Assembly (NCBI GenBank): GCA_009192285.1
Contig: CM018603.1
Coordinates: 6,693,613 to 6,757,612, forward strand
Length of the DNA stretch: 64,000 nt
From: Morchella semilibera
Taxonomy: Eukaryota > Ascomycota > Pezizomycetes > Pezizales > Morchellaceae
Direction of reading: 5' to 3'
Part shown: positions 48,401 through 58,982 of the stretch, in pieces
How the letters are laid out: the number at the start of each line of letters is the position of its first letter
Numbering within the stretch: position 1 is the stretch's first letter
Translations under genes and position numbers: made by a program
Notes under the pieces: model-generated
What the model was told of the DNA's origin: nothing
What the model saw: the letters and a program-made list of their open reading frames with translations, nothing else
The model's database searches: none

Positions 48401-49805
48401 AAAAATCTTTTAACGCCTCATCGCCGGAGGTTTCTTCCTTCTCTTCTCCTCTAATATCTGCCCTAGCTCCCCTCATCCTGGGGGCTGGGTTCCTGGGAGC
48501 CGGCGCCTGCGGGCATTCCCTAACGAGGTGTCCTACACCTCCACAATAAAAACACCTATTCTCTACACGACGAGCCTCTCTTTCCTGAGGGTCCGGGCGG
48601 CCACGACCAGTTGACAAATCCATAGGAACTACTCCTCCTGGTGTGTGGGACAGATGAGCAGCAGGGGGGTTGGGGCGAGCGGGAGTTTGATAGCGGGGGG
48701 CCGAAGGAGGCGGGGCTGAGTACCGAGGTGCGGGGGCAGCAGGAGCCTGATAGCGGGGTGCGGGACGAGCTTGGGGTGCGGGGGCCTGGTAGCGAGGGCG
48801 GTAGCGAGCAGTAATTATCTGCTGCTTGTTGTCCAAGCGTTGGAGGATGATAGCGAGTTCGGTAACGGTGGCGGGGGTCTCCTCGTGGATCATGAGCTTG
48901 GTGAGTTCCTCGCTCAGACCTTCCATGAGGGCTTCCACATTGGCAGTCTCTCCCATTCCAGCTTCGGCGGCATAGCGTTGGAACTCGGCGAAGTACTCCG
49001 AGAAGGGACGATTGAGTTGCCTGATTCTTCTAAGGGCGCGACGGGCAGTACCTACCTGGTCTGGGTCGCCGAATGCTGTATTTAAGATTTCAAAGAACCT
49101 CTCCATGGAGGGGAGGTTGATCCCGGTAGTGGTAATATATGGCATGAATTGGTCAGCGGCAGGGCCTTCCAAGCGAGAGATGGCATAGCTTAATTGATTC
49201 TGGAGGGTGGGGTATCGGTCGGCATTGCCCAAGAGCTTGAGTTTCAGCATATTTTGGAACTGTGGAAGTCCCTTCCTGTTTCCTCGATATTTCTCTGGGT
49301 CCGGAAGCTTTTCTGACCTTTCAGGTCTTGGTTCTTGGGTAAGGGTAATGCCTTCTAAGAGGCGGTTGCGGCGTCGAGAAGGGGGTGGCGGAATAGGGTC
49401 CGCTGCCGGGGGCGGAGGAGGAGGCAGGAGTGCAATCTGGGCGGCGAGTGCGGTCTCGGCGGATTGCGTTGCTTGTCTTTCGATTATTACCTGTTCTTGG
49501 AGGGTGGTGACCTGAGCTTCAAGAACTGTTATCTGTCCCTCTAGCTCTTGATTCTCCCTTCCCAACTTTGTAAGTTTCTTGGTCCATTCTTTTCGAGCTT
49601 CATCCCCATCCTCTATTTCTTCCTGCCAATTGATCATGAGTTGCTTGACGGCTTGTTGAGCGCGGAACATTAGGTCATGAATTTTCTTGGCTTCCTCACT
49701 GGCATCGTCCGCGACGGTGGGGTGTGTGGCCACGAATGTATCAAGATCCCTTTGGAGGATCTCGTAGAGTTCTTCTGACTCTTCCATAGGGTCTGCGTGC
49801 GACAT
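48390..49805 (-). CDS. E1 Gag (471 aa)
   Basis: Capsid-nucleocapsid precursor, intact. N-terminal coiled coil (about residues 60-125, with LEGQITVLEAQVTTLQEQV), a Ty3-type retrotransposon gag domain at about 165-310 (EKLPDPEKYRGNRKGLPQF, YAISRLEGPAADQFMPYI, NTAFGDPDQVGTARRAL), a Pro/Ala/Arg-rich linker, and one CCHC zinc knuckle at about residue 415 (CFYCGGVGHLVREC). The stop is 74 nt before the pol ATG. Confidence 0.93.
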   Translation of the reverse strand: MSHADPMEESEELYEILQRDLDTFVATHPTVADDASEEAKKIHDLMFRAQQAVKQLMINWQEEIEDGDEARKEWTKKLTKLGRENQELEGQITVLEAQVTTLQEQVIIERQATQSAETALAAQIALLPPPPPPAADPIPPPPSRRRNRLLEGITLTQEPRPERSEKLPDPEKYRGNRKGLPQFQNMLKLKLLGNADRYPTLQNQLSYAISRLEGPAADQFMPYITTTGINLPSMERFFEILNTAFGDPDQVGTARRALRRIRQLNRPFSEYFAEFQRYAAEAGMGETANVEALMEGLSEELTKLMIHEETPATVTELAIILQRLDNKQQIITARYRPRYQAPAPQARPAPRYQAPAAPAPRYSAPPPSAPRYQTPARPNPPAAHLSHTPGGVVPMDLSTGRGRPDPQEREARRVENRCFYCGGVGHLVRECPQAPAPRNPAPRMRGARADIRGEEKEETSGDEALKDFSLD

Positions 49806-49857
49806 GGTGGATAACAGGATATTGTATCGATGTATGTAGTGTAGGTTGGCGTTGGAG

Positions 49858-49867
49858 ACGCAACCTT
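49858..49867 (-). other. E1 primer-binding site, self-priming type
   Basis: AAGGTTGCGT on the minus strand, 2 nt (CT) inside the 5' LTR. It is the exact complement of ACGCAACCTT in the LTR (minus-strand reading of 50044-50053), about 55 nt downstream of TATATATA. It does not begin TGG, as a tRNA 3'-end site would. Confidence 0.7.
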
Positions 49868-49869
49868 AG

Positions 49870-50320
49870 TATCACGGAGCGAAGCGGAGTACAGGGCAAA
49901 GCGAGCCAAGGTACACTACCTAGGCGGGACGTAACGGTAATATTCGAGGCGGGCGGGGCGAGACTATGGAGCGAAGCGAAACGCGAGGTAGAACCAGAGA
50001 CCTGAGTATATTTCTTGAAGGACTACAAACTCCTGAAGATAGGAAGGTTGCGTGAAGAGGAAAGGAAAAGAACTATCTACAAGCGAGAACAAGACCCCTA
50101 TATATACACCACATGCCGACACGATGACTCATCCACGTAACCCTGTACAGAACCCCATGGAATCTCACAAAACCCGTAACCCCGAACCCAACCTTATCTC
50201 CTAATCCCGAACCCTTATTACCGAACCAAACTCCGGCTTCCGAAACCCCAAGAACCTAGAAGAATCCCTGACTAATCCCTCTTCCCGCAACATCACTAGA
50301 CCATGTTCCACGCCGTGATA
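49870..50320 (-). repeat. E1 5' LTR
   Basis: 451 bp, same boundaries as the 3' LTR. Its minus-strand reading has a TATATATA box and then the putative RNA start region ACGCAACCTT. Confidence 0.93.
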
Positions 50321-50986
50321 TTACGAGATTTATGATAAAGAGTTGTTGGCCATTATTCGGTGCTTCGAGGAATGGAGACCCCACCTGGAGACAGCTCAAT
50401 TTCAAGTCAAAGTACTTACAGATCATCGCAATCTTGAGTACTTTATGTCAACCAAATTGCTGAACAGGCGTCAAACTCGTTGGGCAGAGTTTTTATCCCG
50501 GTTTAATTTTATTATTCAGTATAGGCCGGGAAAGCAGAGGAGGAAGGTTGATATTTTGACTAGAAGGACTAAGGATTTATTGAAGGAAGGGGATGAGAGA
50601 TTAGAGCAACAAAGCCGAGTGGTTTTGAAGAAGGAGAATCTGGATTCTAAAATAGGTTTGTTAGCGGGCTCTTTGTCAAATGAACCCGCTGAAGGATCGT
50701 CTCCCATACTTGATTTATTTAATAAAGCTTACCAGTGTGATAGCTTTCCAAGTAAAGTCCTATCCATGCTGCGGGATGGCATTCGACAGTCGAAAGAGAT
50801 TTCGTTGGCTGAGTGCAAGAAAAGTGAAGAGTGGTTATTGCTTTATCGGAACACCCTTTATGTCCCTAATTTTGACGAACTTAAGCTCTATCTGCTACGA
50901 GAGTATCACGATAAATCTTCGGCTGGACATCCTGGACGATCAAAGACTTTAGAACTTCTCAGCCGGGAATATTATTGGCCGACCAT
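50321..50986 (+). pseudogene. B: pol fragment (RNase H to integrase zinc finger) of an E2-family element
   Basis: 666 nt that align without length change to E2 positions 55131-55796. Encodes [20 protein letters not shown], then the zinc-finger start up to ...YYWP. Its left end abuts the E1 LTR and its right end the E2 LTR directly, so it is the remnant of an older element cut at both sides. Its Pol frame is open and has CGA where E2 has a stop at 55708. Confidence 0.85.
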
Positions 50987-51620
50987 TGTCCCGGTGTCTT
51001 GGCATCTGTCCCGACAGTCTGGTAGGTGATGCATGGTTATGATTGTTGTGGTAATGTTAAGCGAGAGCGGGGAACGCGAGTTGGAGGTTGTTGTCATTAG
51101 GTTCTAGGAGGTTCGATGGCGTGATGGATTGGTAATGTAGAATAGCGGAGATGGTGGGGAGGATTATGAGGTGTGGTAGCGACGGGTTTCTATGAGGTTC
51201 TATAAGCGAGAGTGTGAGTCATAGCGGACTAGTGGAGGAGGTGTGTTAAATAGCGGGGATAGATGTTTTCCTTTGTTCTTTCTTTCTTTCCTCTCTGTCT
51301 CGTCTTCCTGTTATCTCGGTACATAGGAATCTACTCCTATTTCTAAAGCCATAGCCTCTCGTACCAAAGACTTGCTCCTCTGACAAGAGGAGACTCATAG
51401 CATCCCTCATCGTTCTCATTGAGGTCCCTTCAGTCCTCACTCTCCCTGCTCTGTGCTCTTGTGCCCTTGCTCTTGCCTTTGTCTTCGCCGGTGCCTGTGC
51501 TTGTGCCTGCCCTGCGTTGTCCCTGTCTTCATCGGCCCCCTCGTCGAGTACACTGTGCTCCTCGAGTCCCTCTGCGTCATCATTGTCATCTTCTTCTTTG
51601 CGTCGGGTTACTCCGTCACA
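50987..51620 (+). repeat. E2 5' LTR
   Basis: 634 bp, TGTCCC...GTCACA. Contains TTAAATAG followed about 45 nt later by GTCTCGTCTT (51297-51306), which is complementary to the primer-binding site. Confidence 0.92.
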
Positions 51621-51622
51621 CT

Positions 51623-51632
51623 AAGACGAGAC
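51623..51632 (+). other. E2 primer-binding site, self-priming type
   Basis: AAGACGAGAC, 2 nt (CT) after the LTR end, exact reverse complement of GTCTCGTCTT at 51297-51306. Same position and spacing as in E1 and E4 although the sequence differs from E1. Confidence 0.7.
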
Positions 51633-51681
51633 CATGCTCACTCGACTAGCACAGTCCGAGTTCCTCGTACCACAGTTCACC

Positions 51682-53348
51682 ATGACCGCCCCTGCTACCA
51701 ATGCATTTGATTATCAAAAGCTCCATACGGATCTCGAAGGGTTCTTTGTCGCTCACCCTGAAGTGGACCTCACCGCAACGGAAGAAGCGAAGCAAGCGTA
51801 TGCCCTCCTCCAAAGAGCGCACGGAGGGGTCCAGCAATATGCGGTCGACATCACCACCCATCATTCCGAAACCGAACAAGGTCGGGCCGAGTTCCGCAAA
51901 GAAATCCAGGGACTACGGGCTAAGATCAAGAAGCTGCAAGAAGGAGTCAAAGGAGGTTTAGAGGAGCTTCACGACGACTTAATCAAACCATCCAAATCCG
52001 AGAAGCTACCCGACCCGGAGAAATACCGGGGCGATCGCAAGACTCTCAGGACCTTCCAGAGACAACTTCAGATTAAGCTTACGGCCAATTTGGATCGCTT
52101 TCCTACCGCGGCTCAATAACTTGCGTATTCTATTTCTCGACTGGAAGGACCGGCGGCGGATCAATTTTTAGTTTATATTACAGATGAAGGAATCGCTCTC
52201 GATTCCATGTCGGAGTTTTTTTGAAATTTTGGATAATGCTTTTGGGGATCCAGACCGCGCCGCCACTGCTGCTCGGAATCTGAGGGAGATCAGGCAGCGC
52301 CAACGTACCTTTTCTGAGTACTTTGCAGAGTTTCAGTGATATGCTGCCGACTCTGAGTTCAACGAAGCGGCTAAGATTGAATGTTTGTTGGAAGGACTTA
52401 ACCAGGACCTAATGGCCCTGNTAGTATATGACCGTGATGATTGGGTTCTTTCTTTGTATGCCATATCCGGATTCGGATGCAAGCAGTATGAGTAATAAAT
52501 AAATAAATAAAAATCTCGATCGTTTTCCTACCTCGGCCCAACAATTGGCATATTCTATTTCTCGACTGGAGGGACCGGCGGCGGATCAATTTTTAGTTTA
52601 TATTACGGATGAAGGAATTGCTCTTGATTCCATGGCGGAGTTTTTTGAGATTTTGGATAATGCTTTTGGGGATCCAGACCGTGCCGCCACTGCCGCTCGT
52701 AATTTGAGGGAGATCAGACAGCGCCAACGTACTTTTTCTGAATACTGTGCAGAGTTTCAGCGATATGCTGCCGACTCTGAGTTCAACGAGGCGGCTAAGA
52801 TTGAATGCTTGTTGGAGGGACTTAACCAGGACCTAATGGCCCTGATGATTCAGAATGAAACACCAACTCCGATTAAGGACTGCGAGCTGCTCCTCCAACG
52901 TCTTGATAACAAACAACGGGTGCTACAGGCCAGGATGGGGAGATTTCGTTTTCAGATTCCAAGTGCCCCTGCTCCGCGTTCCTTTGCTCCTCGTCCCCCC
53001 GTTGCACCAGCAACATCCCCAGTCGTACGCGGAACACCCCAACCACCACCGAAGAGTGCTACGCCAGTGGCCCACCCTTCCTATACTCCAGGGGGAGCTG
53101 TCCCTATGGACTTATCTAATAGTTATCGTCGCCCAGATCCCAGAGAAAGGGAGGCACGTCGTGTAGAGAATCGTTGTTATTATTGCGGGGGGGTTGGACA
53201 TTTGGTTAGAGACTGTAAGCTTTCGCCCTTGGGAAGGGCAGCACCCAGGATGAGGGGAGCGTTGTTGGAAGCAAGGAAGGAAAAGAAGGAAAAGGAAGAG
53301 CAGGTATTGTCGGATGAGGAGGAGTTAAAAGATTCGTCCCTGGCCTAG
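51682..53348 (+). pseudogene. E2 gag, broken and partly duplicated
   Basis: Starts at the conserved MTAPATNAF (51682). A first stretch runs to a TAA at 52117-52119 (CAA in the second copy), then has an extra T in a T-run (52216-52222) and a TGA at 52337-52339 (CGA in the second copy). After the N at 52421 and about 100 nt of unrelated AT-rich DNA with a (TAAA)n patch, a second copy of the same gag segment begins at about 52522 and runs cleanly to the TAG at 53346-53348, including the zinc knuckle CYYCGGVGHLVRDC. The second copy lacks the gag N-terminus. Either a collapsed assembly of two copies or a real rearrangement. Confidence 0.85.
52421..52421. other. Single ambiguous base (N)
   Basis: The only N in the window, sitting exactly where the first gag copy stops matching. 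It probably marks a contig join. Confidence 0.9.
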
Positions 53349-53367
53349 GCGGCATATAGCCCAGGGA
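53337..53367 (+). promoter_or_regulatory. Hairpin spanning the E2 gag stop codon
   Basis: TCCCTGG (53337-53343) pairs with CCAGGGA (53361-53367); the gag TAG (53346-53348) is in the loop. Confidence 0.65.
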
Positions 53368-53424
53368 CCTCCAAAGGTTTTCTCTCAGGTGTCTATTTCA
53401 ACGTTTTCAGTATCAGAAGGGGAG

Positions 53425-56400
53425 ATGGATGGGAATCAACTGATTGTATTGTGTTCTATTTCACAAAATAAAAAATCTATTGTACCCACTTATGCCTTGA
53501 TTGATACTGGAGCGTCGGGATATGCATTTATTGATGAAGACTTTGTGCGTCGCCATGAATTAAAGATGAAAAATCTGAGGACTGAGAGGGAGATTGATGT
53601 GATTGATGGAAGGCCTATTGAATCTGGGAAGGTGACCAGAAAGGTGATGTTGGAATTGGAAATTAATGGACATGTGGAAGAGTGTCCTTTCTTTGTTACG
53701 AAGCTGGGACATTACCCGATTGTGATGGGAATACCTTGGCTGAGGAAGCATGGAGTTGTGATTGATAGTGGAAGGAATGAGATTCGCTTCCAATCATCAG
53801 TATGTCTTGAACATTGCATAGCCAATCGCAAACCTATTGTCGCTCGAGGAATTTCTACCCCACCGCCAGAAAGACCTGTTACAAATATTCCGGCAATTAC
53901 TCCTCGATCGTTTAAGAAACTTTCTCGAGATTCTACGGTGCAAATTTACTCGACTACCCTCTATGCTGTTAATAAAATGTTGGAAATGCCTGTCAACCCT
54001 GATGGAAGGATCCCAATTGATTATCAATGCTTTCGACAATTGTTCGATGAAACTAATGCATCGCGACTGCCACCACATCGTCCCTACGATCATGAAATAA
54101 AGTTACAGGACGGGACGGTACCACCCTTTGGCCCTATGTATAGCATGTCACGGGAGGAGTTGAAGGCATTGAGAGATTATTTGGCCGACAATTTGAAGAA
54201 ATGATTTCTTCGGTCCAGCAACTCTCCAGCTGGGGCTCCTGTTCTATTTGTGAAGAAAGCTGATGGATCTCTTCGCTTATGCGTAGACTACCGGAAGCTA
54301 AATGCTATTACAGTCAAAGATCGATATCCTCTTCCACTTACACCAGAAACTATGGCCAACCTAGCCCGGGCTAATTATTTTACCAAGCTGGATTTACGGT
54401 GGGGATATAATCAGATTAGGATCAAGGAGGGGGATGAATGGAAGACGGCTTTTAGAACTCGGTATGGGCATTGGGAATATCTGGTAATGCCTTTTGGGTT
54501 GACAAATGCTCCTGCTACTTTCCAACGCTGGATTAATGATATCCTTCGGCCCTTTTTGGACCGCTGTGCTACTGCTTATCTCGACGATATCCTTATTTAT
54601 TCGGAGACCCGGGAGCAACACCAACAGGATGTGCAACAAGTACTGGAAGCCCTGGAGGCCAACGAGGTTCATCTGAAACCCGAGAAATGTGAATTCAGTG
54701 TGCAGGAAACTAAATATTTGGGAATGATTTTAACTCCTGGAGGAATGAAGATGGACCCTGCTAAGGTACAGACAGTTGTGGATTGGGAGGCACCGAAGAT
54801 AGTAAAGGAGGTTCAGGAATTTCTTGGGTTTGCTAATTTTTATCGACGTTTTATTTATGCCTATTCCAGAGTGGCTCGACCGTTGACGACCTTGACGAAA
54901 AAACACGTACGGTTTGAATGGACCCAGAAGGTTGAACAAGCCTTCCAGAAACTTAAGACTGCTTTTATTACCGCTCCCGTATTGATGCACCCTGATCCTG
55001 AAAGAGAATTTATCGTGGAAACCGATGCGTCGGATTATGTGTCGGCAGGGATACTATCACAACGAGATGACGAAGGAGTACTTCACCCAGTTGCCTTCTT
55101 CTCCAAGACACATTCGCCAGCGGAATGCAATTATGAGATTTACGATAAGGAGTTGTTGGCTATTATTCGCTGCTTCGAGGAGTGGAGACCTCATTTGGAG
55201 ACAGCTCAATTCCAAGTCAAAGTACTTACCGATCACCGCAATCTTGAGTACTTTATGTCGACGAAATTGCTGAACAGGCGTCAAACTCGTTGGGCGGAGT
55301 TCTTGTCTAGGTTTAATTTTGTTATTCAATACAGGCCGAGAAAGCAGGGGAGAAAAGTTGATATTTTGACTAGAAGGCCTAAAGACTTACCGAAGGAAGG
55401 AGATGAGAGACTGGAGCAACAGAGCCGGGTGGTATTGAAGAAGGAGAATTTAGATGCAAAGATAGGTTTGTTCGCGGGTTCTTTGTCAAATGAACCCGCT
55501 GAAGGATCGTCTCCTGTACTTGACTTATTTAATAAAGCTTACCAGTGTGATAGCTTTCCGAGCAAAGTTCTATCCATGCTTCGGGACGGCGTTCGACAAT
55601 CGAAAAAGATTTCGTTGGGCGAGTGCAAGGAAAGTGAGGAGGGATTATTGCTTTATCGGAACACCCTTTATGTCCCTGATTTTGACGAACTCAAACTCTA
55701 TCTGTTATGAGAGCATCACGATAAACCTTCGGCTGGACATCCTGGACGATCAAAGACTTTGGAACTTCTCAGCCGGGAAAATTATTGGCCGACCATGCGG
55801 AAATATACAGACCGCTATGTCCAGAACTGCCATACCTGTCGGCGAAGCAAGACGAACCATAATCCCCTACAAGGAGTTTTGCGCCCATTATTGGTACCCA
55901 AAGGACCCTGGACAGATGTCAAGATCGATTTTGTAACGGGACTTCCGGAGAGTCATGGATTTAATGCTATCTTAGTAGTGGTGGATCGGTTGACAAAGAT
56001 GAAGCATTTAATTCCCACGACGGAAAGTGTTAACGCCAGGAATCCGTCCCGTCTATACCTGGAGCAGGTATGGAAGATACATGGGTTACCCGAGACTATT
56101 GTTTCTGATCGAGGGACACAGTTTACTGCTGAGTTTTGGAAAGCTCTCTGCGAACGGCTGGAAATTGCCCCTCGCTATTCTACGGCATTTCATCCTCAGA
56201 CCGATGGGCAAACAGAAAGGATCAATGCGATTATGGAGCAGTACCTCCGCAGTTATGTATCATATCAACAAGATAACTGGGTGGACTTTTTACCTCTGGC
56301 TGAATTTGCTACTAATAATCATATTTCCGAAACTACTACTATGTCCCCCTTTCAGGCTAACTATGGGAGACATCCGAGAATGACATTTGGACCCTTACAG

Positions 56401-56985
56401 CACGGGCAGACGGTGAATGAGGACCAGGCTAATGGGTTGGCACGAGAGATGTCTCAGGTGTTTGATTTCCTGAAAAGCGAGATGTTTAAGGCGCAGAAGA
56501 TACAGGAGGAGATGGCCAACTTACACCGGACTCCGGCACCTCGATATGCGGTCGGCGATTTTGTCTGGCTTGCGACTAGAAATATTGAAACAAAACGACC
56601 CGCGAAAAAACTTGACTGGAAACAAATTGGCCCCTACCCGGTTAAACGAATTGTGAGCCCTTATGCCTATGAGCTGGAATTACCTGCCTCTATGAAAATA
56701 CATCCGGTATTCCATGTTTCATTATTATCGCCGACAGTTGAGAATCCTATTCCCGGACAAATTGTTGAACCACCCCCACCGGTGGAAGTTGAAGGGGACA
56801 CTGAATGGGAAGTAGCGGAAATATTGGATTCGCGGAAGAGGGGGCGACAGGTGGAGTACTTGGTTAGATATGCTGGATATGAAGAACCGTCCTGGCAACC
56901 TTCGAATGACTTGGAACATAGTCCTGATATTAGAAAAGCATTTCACGACCAATATCCTTTGAAACTTCAGCCTATCAGGAGCTAG
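53425..56985 (+). pseudogene. E2 pol: protease to chromodomain with two in-frame stops
   Basis: One continuous frame with TGA at 54202-54204 (just before the reverse transcriptase) and TGA at 55708-55710 (before the integrase zinc finger; CGA in B). Otherwise complete: DTGASG, VDYRKLN, YLDD, ETDASD, CHTCRRSK, the DDE motif set, and a chromodomain (EWEVAEILDSRKRGRQVEYL). Start at the conserved MDGNQL ATG, 76 nt after the gag stop and in the +1 frame. The second stop is a C-to-T change; the first could be TGG-to-TGA or GGA-to-TGA. Confidence 0.93.
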
Positions 56986-56991
56986 GCCCTT

Positions 56992-56999
56992 GGAGGGGA
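56992..56999 (+). other. E2 polypurine tract
   Basis: GGAGGGGA, 7 nt before the 3' LTR, with the same following CCT as in E1. Confidence 0.55.
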
Positions 57000-57006
57000 C
57001 CTGATC

Positions 57007-57638
57007 TGTCCCGACGTCTTGGCATCTGACCCGACAGTTCGGTAGGCGATGTACTGTTGTGGTTGTTAGGGTAATGTTAAGCGAGAGTAGTGAGTGCGAG
57101 GGGGAGGTTGTCATCATTGGGTTCTGGGAGGTTCGATGGCGTGATGGATTGGTAATGTAGAATAGTGGGAATGGTGGGGAGGATTACGAGGTGTGGTAGC
57201 GATGGGTTTCTATGAGGTTCAATGAGCGAAAGTGTGAGTCATAGCGGATTAGTGAAGGAGGAGTGTTAAATAGCGGGGATAGATGTTTTCCTTAGTTCTT
57301 TCTTTCTTTTCTCTCTGTCTCGTCTTCCTGTTATCTCGGTACATAGGAATCTACTCCTATTTCCAAGCCATAGTCTCTCGTACCAAAAACTCGATCCTCT
57401 GACAAGAGGAAACTCATAGTATCTCTCATCGTTCTCGTTGAGGTCCATTCGGTCCTCACTCTTTCTACTCTGTGCTCTTGTGCCCTTGCTCTTGCCTTTG
57501 CCTTCGCCGGTGCCTGTGCTTGTGCCTGCCCGGTGCTGTTCCTGTCTTCATCGGCCTCCTCGTCGAGTAGACTGTGTTCCTCGAGTCTCTCTGCGTCATC
57601 ATTGTCACCTTCTTCTTTGCTCGGGTTACTCCGTCACA
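57007..57638 (+). repeat. E2 3' LTR
   Basis: 632 bp with the same ends as the 5' LTR. Visibly more substitutions between the two E2 LTRs than between the E1 LTRs, so E2 is older. Confidence 0.92.
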
Positions 57639-58182
57639 GAGAGCTTGGGAGGTTTCGCTTAATCATCAGTTGTCTCCGGAGATTGGCAGGGATTACAGGA
57701 GAGCTTGGGAGGTTTCGCTTAATCATCAGCAGTCTCCGGAGATATCAGGAGGGCTTTGCGAGCCCTCAGGAGAGCCCAGGAGATTGGCAGGGATTACAGG
57801 AGAGCTTGGGAGATCTCGCTTAATCCTCCGGAGATAGCAGGAGGGCTTGGGGAGCCCTCACGAGAACGCCCTACTCATCCTTGGGCTTATAACAGAGCGT
57901 CTCTGAAGCCTCTCTAAACGAAAACCTCTTACTAGTGTGGAGGTCTACGATATCTCGCAGCCTCTTGGGAGAGAATAACAAAGCCAGATGGCACCAGGAG
58001 AGCGCCGCTTAGCATCAGGAGAGCCCGCTAAGCCTTCTTGAAGGCTCGGGAGGCTCCTGCAAAGGCTCAGGAGGCCCTCGTACGGGCGGGTAAGCCCCTG
58101 GAGATCGAAAGTTTGACGGGTGTCTCCGAACGTCTCCCACACTTCCCGGGCCTCCGGTAGGGTTGAATAGGCTTGCTGATGA
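57639..58182. repeat. Spacer with degenerate 60-bp tandem repeat and hairpins
   Basis: The block GAGAGCTTGGGAGGTTTCGC recurs at 57639, 57699 and (changed) about 57801, with a 60-bp period between the first two. Interspersed hairpins GAGGGCT-n5-AGCCCTC lie near 57749 and 57841. The remainder to 58182 is GC-richer and has no recognisable coding. It separates E2 from the broken end of E4. Confidence 0.7.
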
Positions 58183-58896
58183 CATGGGACCAAAGGGTGG
58201 TGCCGTTCCTTCTTGTAACTTTATCTCATGATCATAGGAACGGTGTGGTGGTAGTCTGGATGCATTGGTTTCATCAAATAACTGTCGGAAGCGTTGATAG
58301 TCTATTAGGATCCTTCCATCAGGGTTGGCAGGCATCTCCAATATTTTGTTTACGGCATATAGAGTAGTTGAATAAACTTGAACAGCAGGGTCCTGAGCCA
58401 ACTTCTTAAACGATCGAGGGCTAAATGCTGAAATATGGGTAACTGGCCTTTCTGGTGGTGGCGTTGAAATTCCCCGAGCAATAATAGGTTTGCGGTTGGC
58501 TATACAATGTTCAAGACATACTGATGATTGGAAGCGAATCTCATTCCTTTCACTATCAATCAAAACCCCATGTTTTCTCATCCAAGGTATTCCCATCACT
58601 ATCGGATAGTGTCCCAGTTTTGTAACAAAGAAAGGACATTCTTCCACATGTCCATTAATCTCCAATTCTAACGTCACCTTGTTAATCACTTTTCCTGACT
58701 CAATAGGTCTTCCATCAATCACATCAATCTCCCTCTCAGTCCTCAAGTTCTTCATTTTCAATTCATGGCGGCGCACAAAGTCTTCGTCAATAAATACATA
58801 TCCCGACGCTCCAGTATCAATCAAGGCATAGGTGGGTACAATAGATTTTTTATTTTGCGAAATAGAACAAACTACAATCAATTGATTCCCATCCAT
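58183..58896 (-). pseudogene. E4 pol fragment, protease only
   Basis: Begins MDGNQL and retains DTGASG and the protease fold region, then breaks at about 58183. About 56 further codons to the stop at 58015 come from the adjoining repeat DNA. Confidence 0.88.
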
Positions 58897-58953
58897 CTCC
58901 CCTTCTGATATTGAAAACGTAGAATTAGACACTTTGGAAAAAACTTTAGGAGG

Positions 58954-58982
58954 TCCCTGGGCTATTCCGCTTAGGCCAGGGA
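58954..58982 (-). promoter_or_regulatory. Hairpin spanning the E4 gag stop codon
   Basis: TCCCTGG/CCAGGGA arms with the gag TAA (58971-58973) in the loop; loop 2 nt shorter than in E2. Confidence 0.65.

Larger units (their letters stand above)
44276..50320 (-). mobile_element. E1: complete Ty3/Gypsy chromovirus LTR retrotransposon
   Basis: 6045 bp, minus strand. 5' LTR 49870-50320, gag, pol with C-terminal chromodomain, 3' LTR 44276-44726. The two 451-bp LTRs differ at three positions by eye (about 99.3% identical) and both ORFs are uninterrupted, so insertion is recent and the copy may be active. No 5-bp target duplication: the left flank ends ATTGT, while the right flank begins TTACG, which is pol sequence of another element (B). 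The LTR ends are the inverted pair TATCACGG/CCGTGATA rather than TG...CA. Confidence 0.93.
50987..57638 (+). mobile_element. E2: Ty3/Gypsy chromovirus with both LTRs, inactivated
   Basis: 5' LTR 50987-51620, degenerate gag, pol with two stops, 3' LTR 57007-57638. LTR ends are canonical TG...CA (TGTCCCG...CCGTCACA). It inserted into B (left flank ACCAT), but the right flank is GAGAG, not B, so there is no target duplication. Part of gag is duplicated around an N at 52421, so the local structure may be an assembly join. Confidence 0.9.

Noticed and set aside
51419-51649. Leu/Pro-rich ORF in the E2 LTR (and its counterparts at 57438 and 60240)
   Set aside because: Lies wholly inside the LTR and is composed of CTTGCC/TGCCTG-type simple repeats; no sign of an extra gene.
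58015-58182. Continuation of the E4 pol ORF as a novel fusion domain
   Set aside because: The homology to Pol ends abruptly at about 58183 and the remaining codons are Pro/Gly/Arg-rich read-through of adjoining repeat DNA.
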